Origin: Cytophagaceae bacterium
Lineage (GTDB): Bacteria; Bacteroidota; Bacteroidia; Cytophagales; Spirosomataceae
Direction: 5' to 3'
NCBI GenBank assembly: GCA_947471105.1
Contig: CANIYB010000128.1
Span: forward strand, 1-7,050
DNA: 7,050 nt
How positions within the stretch are numbered: the first letter of the stretch is position 1; each line of letters starts with the position of its first letter. Of this stretch, positions 1-5,435 are shown one piece after another. Both the position numbers and the translations under genes were made by a program. A model generated the notes under the pieces. The model had not been told where the DNA came from. It saw only the letters and a list, made by a program, of their open reading frames with translations, and searched no databases.

Positions 1-169
1 ATCGGCAGATGTTCGTACACTAGGAGAATTAGCTAAATTAGAAATTTCAGATATGATGAAGTTCCGCAATTTTGGTAAAAAATCATTAACTGAATTAGAA
101 CAATTAATCGATGAAAAAGGATTGACATTCGGAATGGATGTTGCCAAATATCGATTAGATGAAGATTAA
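1..169 (+). CDS. rpoA: RNA polymerase alpha subunit, C-terminal end (partial)
   Basis: This is the last 55 codons of the alpha subunit of RNA polymerase. It enters the window in frame (first full codon at base 2) and ends at TAA 167-169. The residues visible belong to the alpha C-terminal domain, which contacts UP-element DNA and activators. Its helix-hairpin-helix core is clear: the stretch FRNFGKKSLTELEQLIDEKG followed by LTFGMD matches the equivalent E. coli stretch (NLGKKSLTEIKD...GLSLGM) closely. The protein ends in KYRLDED, an acidic ending that I associate with Bacteroidota alpha subunits. rplQ follows on the same strand, as in most bacteria, so both are expected on one ribosomal-protein transcript. 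The N-terminal domain and the start lie outside the window. The identification is secure. Confidence 0.96.
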   Translation, partial: SADVRTLGELAKLEISDMMKFRNFGKKSLTELEQLIDEKGLTFGMDVAKYRLDED

Positions 170-186
170 TTAACAAAGTAATAGGT

Positions 187-228
187 GGTTTATTCATGTG
201 AATGAACTAACCGCAGCTCGAAAGAGCT
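187..228 (+). promoter_or_regulatory. Two tandem hairpins in the rpoA-rplQ spacer
   Basis: The 80-nt spacer between the rpoA stop and the rplQ start can fold into two adjacent hairpins. The first pairs GGTT (187-190) with AACC (209-212) and, past a 2x2 internal loop, TTCAT (193-197) with ATGAA (202-206) around a GTGA loop. The second pairs AGCTC (215-219) with GAGCT (224-228) around a GAAA tetraloop of the stable GNRA class, and TTT follows. The second could be a weak attenuator or processing site within the operon, or an mRNA structure near the rplQ start. The stems are short, and a role is inferred only from their position. I do not recognise a named RNA family. Confidence 0.4.
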
Positions 229-249
229 TTTAACTTACGAAATACAAAA

Positions 250-939
250 ATGAGACACGGTAAAAAATTCAATCACTTAGGAAGAACAGCTTCCCACAGA
301 GCAGCCTTATTATCCAATATGGCATCCTCTTTAATTTTGCACAAGCGTATCGAAACTACGGTAGCGAAAGCAAAGGAACTACGTAAATATGTAGAACCTT
401 TAATTACGAAATCAAAAGATGATTCGACGAATAATCGTCGTGTTGTTTTCGCTTATTTGCAAAATAAAGAATCCGTTAAGGAATTATTTGGTATCGTTTC
501 TGAGAAGGTAGCGAATCGCCCAGGAGGTTATACTCGAATTATTAAATTAGGAAACAGATTAGGTGATAACGCCGAAATTTGTTTCATCGAATTAGTTGAC
601 TTTAACGAAACTATGTTAGCTGCATCTGCTGAAAAAGCAGGTAAGACGCGTAGAAGTCGTCGTGGTGGAGCTAAGAAAGAAGAAGGTAATGAAGCTATTG
701 CTGCCGCACCTGTTGCTGAAACACCTTCTGCGGAAGTGGTTGAAGATGCAGTGGTAGTAGAAGAAGTAGTAGCTGCAGAAGAGGTTGCAGAAGTTGCAGC
801 TGAAACTGAGGTAGCCGCTGAAGAAGTAGCTGAAGTTGCTCCTGAAGTAGTTGTTGAGGAAGAAGCTCCAGCAGCTGAAGAGCCAACAGACGCACCTGCA
901 ACGGAGGAGTCAACAGAAGAAAAAGGAGAAGACGCTTAA
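250..939 (+). CDS. rplQ: 50S ribosomal protein L17 with long acidic C-terminal tail
   Basis: This encodes ribosomal protein L17 of the large subunit. Residues 1-119 form the complete conserved L17 domain: the start MRHGKKFNHLGR, then SHRAALLSNMASSLILHKRI, and near the end GGYTRIIKLGNRLGDNAEICFIEL. E. coli L17 has about 127 residues, whereas this protein has 229. The extra part begins with a basic patch (131-143, GKTRRSRRGGAKK) and continues as a tail of Ala, Glu, Val and Pro in which residues 144-224 contain no Lys or Arg. Acidic L17 extensions are common in Bacteroidota, though their function is not known to me. The tail contains an exact nonapeptide repeat, AAEEVAEVA, at 175-183 and 189-197. 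The ATG at 250 is the family start. It is preceded by A-rich sequence and no Shine-Dalgarno motif, as is usual in this phylum. The gene follows rpoA and ends just before a strong terminator. Confidence 0.97.
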   Translation: MRHGKKFNHLGRTASHRAALLSNMASSLILHKRIETTVAKAKELRKYVEPLITKSKDDSTNNRRVVFAYLQNKESVKELFGIVSEKVANRPGGYTRIIKLGNRLGDNAEICFIELVDFNETMLAASAEKAGKTRRSRRGGAKKEEGNEAIAAAPVAETPSAEVVEDAVVVEEVVAAEEVAEVAAETEVAAEEVAEVAPEVVVEEEAPAAEEPTDAPATEESTEEKGEDA

Positions 940-958
940 TTTCTCTTACATTTTTTTG

Positions 959-991
959 AAGGGCTTCAGCATTTGTTGAAGCCCTTTTTTT
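959..991 (+). terminator. Rho-independent terminator of the rpoA-rplQ transcript
   Basis: A perfect 8-bp stem, GGGCTTCA (961-968) with TGAAGCCC (977-984), surrounds an 8-nt loop and is followed by seven T residues (985-991). Two further A-T pairs (959-960 with 985-986) can extend the stem. It sits 19 nt after the rplQ stop, so it probably ends the ribosomal-protein operon and separates it from carA. Confidence 0.9.
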
Positions 992-1002
992 ACGTATTTT
1001 AG
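972..1002 (+). promoter_or_regulatory. Candidate carA promoter of Bacteroidota type, overlapping the terminator
   Basis: TTTG at 972-975 is followed, after exactly 19 nt, by TATTTTAG at 995-1002. This resembles the Bacteroidota sigma consensus TTTG-N19-TAnnTTTG with one mismatch in the -7 box. Transcription would start near 1009, leaving a leader of about 20 nt before the carA ATG at 1029. The -33 box would lie in the loop and 3' arm region of the rplQ terminator. The support is motif and spacing only, and in AT-rich DNA such matches can arise by chance. Confidence 0.33.
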
Positions 1003-1028
1003 CATCAAAATTATATAGTTCATATTTT

Positions 1029-2126
1029 ATGAGAATCACTGAATCCACTCCAGCCGTTTTACTTTTACAAGATGGCACTCTTTTTCACGGTAAGGCACTT
1101 GGTAAAATTGGGACCCATGGCGGAGAAATTTGCTTCAACACGGGAATGACAGGGTACCAAGAAATTTATACTGACCCTTCTTATGCGGGCCAAGTCATTA
1201 TTAATACCACTGCTCATATTGGAAATTATGGAGTTATTAGCGAGGGAGAAGCGGAATCAGACCAAGTCCAAATTGCCGGAATGGTGTGTAATGAATTTGC
1301 TAGCGTACATTCAAGAGCCACTTCTGATGGATCACTTCAAGATTATTTAGCCAAGGCTGGAATCGTTGGAATTTCGGGAATAGATACTCGCGCTTTAGTA
1401 CGTCATATCCGGACAAAAGGGGTGATGAACTGCTTGATTTCTTCTGAAATTTTTGATTTAGATACCTTAAAAATGGAATTGTCTAAAATTCCTTCCATGG
1501 AAGGTCTTGAATTATCCTCGCAAGTGTGTACCCAAGAATCCTATTTTTTAGGAGATGAAGGCGCTCCTCACCGCGTGGCAGTATTAGATTTAGGCGTCAA
1601 AAGAAGCATATTATCTAACCTGACGGATCGGGGTTGTTACCTAAAAGTATTTCCAGCGAAAACGTCATTTGACGAAATTTCAAAATGGAACCCAGATGGC
1701 TATTTTGTATCGAATGGCCCTGGTGATCCAGCCGTAATGCCTTATGCCGTTGAAACCGTTTCTAGCTTTTTAGAAAGCGATAAACCTGTTTTTGGAATTT
1801 GCTTAGGACATCAAATTTTAGCCCAAGTTTGTGGCTTAAAGACATATAAAATGCACAATGGCCATCGAGGCTTAAATCATCCTGTGAAAAATTTAGTTAC
1901 AGGGCTATCAGAGATAACTTCACAAAATCATGGATTTGCTGTGATGATGGATGAATTGATGGCAAGTTCAAGAGCCGAATTAACCCACGTTAATTTAAAT
2001 GATAAAACGGTGGAAGGCTTGCAGGTACATGGTAGAAAAGCATTTTCGGTTCAGCATCATCCTGAAGCGTCTCCTGGACCTCATGATTCCCGCTATTTAT
2101 TTGACCAGTTTGTGCGTTTTTTCTAA
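1029..2126 (+). CDS. carA: Carbamoyl-phosphate synthase small (glutaminase) subunit
   Basis: CarA hydrolyses glutamine and passes ammonia to the large subunit CarB, which makes carbamoyl phosphate for pyrimidine and arginine synthesis in the cytoplasm. Residues 1-150 form the small-subunit N-terminal domain, with LLLQDGTLFHGKALG, GEICFNTGMTGYQEIYTDPSY and the GISGIDTRALVRHIR stretch. Residues from about 180 to the end are a class I glutamine amidotransferase: the oxyanion region SNGPGDP (228-234), the nucleophile in GICLGHQ (Cys258), QNHGFAV (299-305), and the His344/Glu346 pair in HHPEASPGP. The triad is complete, so the protein should be active. The length of 365 aa is normal for the family. 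The ATG at 1029 gives the usual short N-terminus. carB does not follow: the next gene is convergent, so the large subunit must be encoded elsewhere. Confidence 0.97.
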   Translation: MRITESTPAVLLLQDGTLFHGKALGKIGTHGGEICFNTGMTGYQEIYTDPSYAGQVIINTTAHIGNYGVISEGEAESDQVQIAGMVCNEFASVHSRATSDGSLQDYLAKAGIVGISGIDTRALVRHIRTKGVMNCLISSEIFDLDTLKMELSKIPSMEGLELSSQVCTQESYFLGDEGAPHRVAVLDLGVKRSILSNLTDRGCYLKVFPAKTSFDEISKWNPDGYFVSNGPGDPAVMPYAVETVSSFLESDKPVFGICLGHQILAQVCGLKTYKMHNGHRGLNHPVKNLVTGLSEITSQNHGFAVMMDELMASSRAELTHVNLNDKTVEGLQVHGRKAFSVQHHPEASPGPHDSRYLFDQFVRFF

Positions 2127-2173
2127 CAAAGATTGGTTAACGAATGCTTCTTAGAGATTTTTTGAGAGAAAGG
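2127..2173. other. Convergent intergenic spacer without a clear terminator
   Basis: These 47 nt separate the ends of carA and the oppositely transcribed 469-aa protein gene. I find only weak, interrupted complementarity (around CTTAGAG and GAGAGAAAG) and no GC-rich stem with a T-run on either strand. This contrasts with the strong terminators after rplQ and the lipoprotein gene. The two converging transcripts may therefore overlap or end by other means. Confidence 0.45.
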
Positions 2174-3583
2174 CTAGTTGGTATACCCAAATAAATGATT
2201 TTCCTTTATTTGCTTAACTACGGAGGCAGGAACCATTTTTTCCCAATCTCCCATGCCATTTTGAATCATGCCTAATACGTTGTCCGTTCGTATGGTCATC
2301 AATCTCTCGTCGTATTTTTGAATGTCTTCTAACTTCTCATTGTCCTTTAAATAGGTCAATAACCCCGCTAAATGAGGCTCAGTTTTGAATGTATTTAAGT
2401 GAATGATTTCCCCTTGCTCATTTAAAGTAGGGTATAAATAAAGCTTAATTTTTTGACCAAATAAACTGGCAAATGCACTAATAATACCTCCTGGCAAATC
2501 TTTATAATGCTTCTCGTCAAAGATATATTCTAAATTTGGCATACCCATGATGAGCGCCATACGTAGTTTTGTAAATTGACTTAAATAGGCAACCAATTTG
2601 AAATATTCGTGGAAGTTAGAAATCAAAACCGTTTGGCCTAAAGAACATAAAATATCGACTCGGTCCAAAAAGTCTTTTTCGTCAATTTGATTTGTCCCAT
2701 CTTCTAAATTCCGCAGCGTTAATTCAGATAAAATACAAATTTTATCATCATCCACATCTGCCTCATTTTCAAATTGCTTAACTCCCTTTTTAAGCATATC
2801 TAGAAATATGTTGGTTACCGGCCTAAACCGACCGCGAATCGCCACTATATGTTTTTTCGAAAGTGCGTCATAGGGCTGCATCACATTTCCATCGGGTCCG
2901 AAAACAGCCGCTTGTGCATATCCATGCTTAACCAAGTATAAAGACATTAATCGATTGTCCACATCTTTAAAATCAGGACCTTCAAAACGAATCATATCGA
3001 TTTCAATCCGGTCTGTCGATAAATCATCTAACAAGGATAATAGTAGCGTCTCGGGGTTGTTATGATGTGTGTAACAGCCATAAATTAAATTTACGCCAAT
3101 GATCCCCAGTGCTTGCTGTTGTAATATGTTATCATTATCCAGCATATTCACGTGAATCACTACATCATTAAAAGCGCCATTGGGTTTTAATTGAAACCTA
3201 AGGCCTATCCAACCATGGCTTTCATTTGTTTTTTGATAATTCAGTGCCGAAACAGTATCTGCAAAGGCAAAAAACCTCTTTTCATCTGCTGATTCAGTTA
3301 AACGGACATTCAATAATTTATACTCGCGGTTAAGCATTTTCATCAACCGAGTCTCACATACATATTTGCCTGATGCTTCTTCTCCATAAATGGCATCAGA
3401 AAATGCCATATCATAGGCGGAAATTGTTTTGGCGATTGTGCCTGATGCTCCTCCCGCTTTGAAAAAATTAGCTGCAACATCCTGTCCAGCCCCAATTTCA
3501 GCGAAGGATCCGTAAACACTAAGATCTAAGTTGATTTTTAATGCTTTTTGTTTCGTACCAATGGATTTAACTTTAGTTGTCAT
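2174..3583 (-). CDS. Conserved soluble protein of unknown function (469 aa)
   Basis: I recognise this as a member of a conserved family found in Bacteroidota and some other phyla, but I know of no established function. The ORF opens with TTG at 3610. The ATG at 3583 is the better start because it gives MTTKVKSIGTKQKALKINLD, the N-terminus I associate with the family. There is no signal peptide and no clear membrane segment, so it is probably cytoplasmic. Notable blocks are a Gly/Ala-rich stretch at 25-58 (EIGAGQDVAANFF, KAGGASGTIAKTISAYDM), a charged tract ending YVCETRLMKML (about 74-84), NESHGWIGLRFQ (120-131), VIHVNMLDNDN (142-152) and HIVAIRGRFRPVTN (245-258). Relatives have, as I recall, been named nicotinate-nucleotide adenylyltransferase or TonB-dependent receptor. 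Neither fits: there is no (H/T)xGH nucleotidyl-transfer motif, no secretion signal and no barrel-like sequence. It lies 91 nt after the sugar-kinase gene on the same strand. A minus-strand TATAAT (3637-3632) in that gap leaves room for a separate promoter. Confidence 0.85.
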   Translation of the reverse strand: MTTKVKSIGTKQKALKINLDLSVYGSFAEIGAGQDVAANFFKAGGASGTIAKTISAYDMAFSDAIYGEEASGKYVCETRLMKMLNREYKLLNVRLTESADEKRFFAFADTVSALNYQKTNESHGWIGLRFQLKPNGAFNDVVIHVNMLDNDNILQQQALGIIGVNLIYGCYTHHNNPETLLLSLLDDLSTDRIEIDMIRFEGPDFKDVDNRLMSLYLVKHGYAQAAVFGPDGNVMQPYDALSKKHIVAIRGRFRPVTNIFLDMLKKGVKQFENEADVDDDKICILSELTLRNLEDGTNQIDEKDFLDRVDILCSLGQTVLISNFHEYFKLVAYLSQFTKLRMALIMGMPNLEYIFDEKHYKDLPGGIISAFASLFGQKIKLYLYPTLNEQGEIIHLNTFKTEPHLAGLLTYLKDNEKLEDIQKYDERLMTIRTDNVLGMIQNGMGDWEKMVPASVVKQIKENHLFGYTN

Positions 3584-3674
3584 TGACGAATTTATTTTGT
3601 TGATGTACAAAGGCGTAACGCAATTTAAAAAATTATATCCTCATTTATTGCTTGTTCTTGAAAAAATCCAACTC

Positions 3675-4538
3675 TTATTTAGTTTTTGGCCAAAGCTTAT
3701 TTTTGTGATACAATGTCAAACCAGCCATGGGCGCTTCAGATATGTGACCTAATTTTAATTTGTGGCCATTCAAAACTCTTTTTAAAATATCGGAATAATA
3801 GAATGCGACCGAACCTGTAAAATGAATTGGGTATTCATGTGCATGCGTATATTTTAAAATATACAAGGAGCAAAATTGCTGAAATGACTGCTCGATTAAT
3901 TGATAACAAAAAGGTTCTCTGCGATGCTGAAATAGAAATTTCGAAAAACTAGCAAACCAGCGGTTGGGGAATTCGCCTCGATAAGCTTTTTCTAAAACGT
4001 CTAGTCGATTCAATTCTCCAAACCTAGCGATGAAACTTGTGCGTAATTCTTCCGGCATTTCATGATGCAAATAGCTAAGCACTAGCTTTTTACCTAAATG
4101 CCCCCCGCTACCTTCGTCTCCTAACCAAAATCCTAGAGGAGGAATTTGCTCCGTTATTTTTTGACCATCGAAAAAACCTGAGTTAGATCCCGTGCCCAAT
4201 ATGCAGGCAATTCCTTTTTCATCCCCGCAGCTTGCTTTTGCCGCTGCCATCAAATCATTCTCAATTTGAATATTAGCCCCCTGAATGATCGTGCTTAAAA
4301 ATTCACGGATGATTTGTACCTTATCCTCACCCGTGATGCCGGTACCGTAATAGTATATTTGTTCTATTTTTTTGCCGATAATCCATGTTGAGACTTCAGC
4401 TTGCGAAGTGATGATCTCAATGGCCGACTGGTAATAGGGGTTTATGCCTGCTGAAAAAAATGAATCATAGGCTTCGTCTGGTTTGGCAATAAACCTCCAT
4501 TCTGTTTTTGTAGAGCCACTTTCAATGAGTAGTAACAT
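3675..4538 (-). CDS. BadF/BadG/BcrA/BcrD-type sugar kinase (GlcNAc/glucosamine kinase-like)
   Basis: This is an ASKHA-fold ATPase of the BadF/BadG family, the branch that in Bacteroidota is usually annotated as N-acetylglucosamine kinase. The expected reaction is ATP-dependent phosphorylation of an amino sugar in the cytoplasm. Visible motifs, in order, are phosphate-1 ESGSTKTEW (6-14), ENDLMAAAKAS with the likely catalytic base Asp95, phosphate-2 CILGTGSNSG (112-121), LGFWLGDEGSGGHLGKKL (135-152), and the adenosine motif TGSVAFYYSD (241-250). At 287 aa the length is normal. One oddity is that the first residue of phosphate-1 is Glu6, where the family normally has Asp. The ATG at 4538 lies 5 nt after the stop of the b5-like gene, so the two are almost certainly cotranscribed. 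The exact sugar substrate cannot be read from the sequence, and a cell-wall recycling or chitin-related role is inference. Confidence 0.88.
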   Translation of the reverse strand: MLLLIESGSTKTEWRFIAKPDEAYDSFFSAGINPYYQSAIEIITSQAEVSTWIIGKKIEQIYYYGTGITGEDKVQIIREFLSTIIQGANIQIENDLMAAAKASCGDEKGIACILGTGSNSGFFDGQKITEQIPPLGFWLGDEGSGGHLGKKLVLSYLHHEMPEELRTSFIARFGELNRLDVLEKAYRGEFPNRWFASFSKFLFQHRREPFCYQLIEQSFQQFCSLYILKYTHAHEYPIHFTGSVAFYYSDILKRVLNGHKLKLGHISEAPMAGLTLYHKNKLWPKTK

Positions 4539-4543
4539 GGCGG

Positions 4544-4798
4544 TTATTTAAGTTGGCCTATAGGTTCGAATTTTTCAAATACCTTAGCTGAATGCGGGGC
4601 ATCAGCCAATTCCTCAGTTAAATCTTGCCCGGCCCAATGCTCATAATGCTTGCCATTTTTCCAAAGCTTGGACGTTGTCATATCATAAATCTTCCCAGCA
4701 AAGGCGACCCAAATTTCGGGTTTGTCCTGGCCATTTCGTAAAGCTAATTGTGATTTAGTATAAATGGGCAATGAATTTTCCAAAGTAAAATATATCAA
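4544..4798 (-). CDS. Small cytochrome b5-like heme-binding domain protein
   Basis: This 84-aa protein is a single cytochrome b5-like domain of the short prokaryotic heme/steroid-binding type. The N-terminal part (PIYTKSQLALRNGQDKPEIW, 11-30), VAFAGKIYDMTTSKLWKNGKH (31-51) and AGQDLTEELADAPHSAKVFEKF (56-77) follow the family pattern. The classical HPGG heme motif is absent. His54 (in HWAGQD) and His69 (in DAPHS) are the most likely axial ligands, with His51 an alternative. There is no signal peptide, so it is probably cytoplasmic. No ATG or GTG start exists ahead of the domain: the first in-frame ATG is codon 40, and the frame closes six codons upstream of the TTG at 4798. TTG at 4798, 4783 or 4771 could serve, and the first two leave the domain whole. 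It precedes the sugar-kinase gene by 5 nt. Its electron-transfer or ligand-binding partner is unknown. Confidence 0.78.
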   Translation of the reverse strand: MIYFTLENSLPIYTKSQLALRNGQDKPEIWVAFAGKIYDMTTSKLWKNGKHYEHWAGQDLTEELADAPHSAKVFEKFEPIGQLK

Positions 4799-4882
4799 GC
4801 ACGAAGCTAAATAAAATCATTGAAAGACCATTTTTTTAATAAAGATTTTTAATTTTACACGAATTAAATAAGTTTTAATATT
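4799..4882. promoter_or_regulatory. AT-rich divergent promoter region
   Basis: These 84 nt lie between the starts of the minus-strand b5/kinase unit and the plus-strand lipoprotein gene, so both promoters are expected here. The stretch is extremely A/T-rich. On the + strand, TAATTTTA (4850-4857) and TAAGTTTT (4869-4876) each match the Bacteroidota -7 box TAnnTTTG with one mismatch, but neither has a TTTG at the usual 19-nt spacing (TTG at 4820-4822 is too far). No operator-like palindrome or riboswitch is visible. Confidence 0.4.
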
Positions 4883-5383
4883 ATGAAACAGTATATCTTA
4901 TTTGTAAGCTTTCTTGCAACCCTATTTTTGGGTGCTTGTAGTTCAAAAAGTGACCCAACTCCAGTAACTCCAACCCCCGTTACGCCTACTCCAGTAGTCC
5001 CTACGGTAGCTGATTTAGTTAAAAAAGTGTGGTCGGCGAATTCTGTTTCATGGGATGGAGTTGTTCAATATTCAAAAGGAGCGACCACTAATTTGGTCGC
5101 TGGCTATTCACAATTTAAATTGGATTTAAGCATCGCTGGGTCCGTTACTTTGACTGAGTTTGATGGTAAAAAATTTACAGGCAGTTATTCATTGTCTTCA
5201 GATAATAAAAAATTGAGTTTAACAGGTTTGACAAGTTCAGAAGGTGCCCCATCAGGAACCAATGGAACGTTAGAATTAACCATCAGTGGAACTCCATCGG
5301 CTACTAGCTTAGCCTTAGAAACGAGTACAGCTTATATCAAGGCAAGCAACAAAAAAGTGGCTTTGACTTTAGTAAATCCCTAA
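4883..5383 (+). CDS. Putative outer-membrane lipoprotein with Pro/Thr linker and lipocalin-like domain
   Basis: The protein has a clear type II signal peptide: Lys at residue 2, a hydrophobic segment (4-16) and the lipobox LGAC with the lipidated Cys19. Residues 20-24 (SSKSD) hold one Lys and one Asp just after the Cys, which only loosely resembles known Bacteroidota surface-export signals. Exposure at the cell surface is therefore open. Residues 25-41 are a linker built from TPTPV-like repeats. The remaining part (42-166) alternates polar and hydrophobic residues in short strands (FKLDLSIAGSVTLTEFDGKKF, GSYSLSSDNKKLSLTGL), as in the lipocalin-like beta domains of many small Bacteroidota lipoproteins. 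It has no catalytic motif and I assign no function. The ATG at 4883 is the only start that gives the signal peptide. The gene is monocistronic, with a terminator just after it. Confidence 0.82.
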   Translation: MKQYILFVSFLATLFLGACSSKSDPTPVTPTPVTPTPVVPTVADLVKKVWSANSVSWDGVVQYSKGATTNLVAGYSQFKLDLSIAGSVTLTEFDGKKFTGSYSLSSDNKKLSLTGLTSSEGAPSGTNGTLELTISGTPSATSLALETSTAYIKASNKKVALTLVNP

Positions 5384-5400
5384 AAAAAATGCTTTAATGG

Positions 5401-5430
5401 GAGCCGCCTGTAAAAAGGCGGCTCTTTTTT
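5401..5430 (+). terminator. Rho-independent terminator of the lipoprotein gene
   Basis: A perfect 8-bp GC-rich stem, GAGCCGCC (5401-5408) with GGCGGCTC (5417-5424), encloses the loop TGTAAAAA and is followed by six T residues (5425-5430). It begins 17 nt after the lipoprotein stop. It ends only 5 nt before the thiL start codon at 5436, so it may also influence thiL expression. Confidence 0.9.
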
Positions 5431-5435
5431 ATTAT

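Noticed and set aside
940..1028. L17 downstream element type RNA after rplQ
   Set aside because: The region is a plain single hairpin with a T-run. As I recall, the named L17 downstream element belongs to lactic acid bacteria.
695..1078. Minus-strand ORF of 127 codons opposite the rplQ tail
   Set aside because: It is rich in Leu and Gln only because it reads the complement of the GAA/GCA/GTA-rich tail codons. It also runs through the terminator and into the carA start.
3584..3610. TTG start extending the 469-aa protein by nine residues
   Set aside because: The ATG at 3583 is a standard start and yields the N-terminus expected for the family.
3531..3752. Plus-strand ORF of 73 codons
   Set aside because: It overlaps the ends of two convincing minus-strand genes and their spacer, and has no recognisable domain.
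4799..4882. Small RNA gene or tRNA in the divergent spacer
   Set aside because: The stretch is nearly all A and T with no stable stem, as expected for a promoter region.
4955..5005. CRISPR-like or DNA-level tandem repeat
   Set aside because: The repetition is at protein level only (Thr-Pro-Val units) with varied codons, lies inside a gene, and has no spacers.
5397..5435. Upstream ATG extending thiL by 13 residues
   Set aside because: The added residues are encoded by the terminator hairpin and T-run. The ATG at 5436 gives the normal ThiL N-terminus.
5384..5435. TPP riboswitch ahead of thiL
   Set aside because: The only structure in the gap is a simple terminator hairpin. The conserved THI-box segments are not there.
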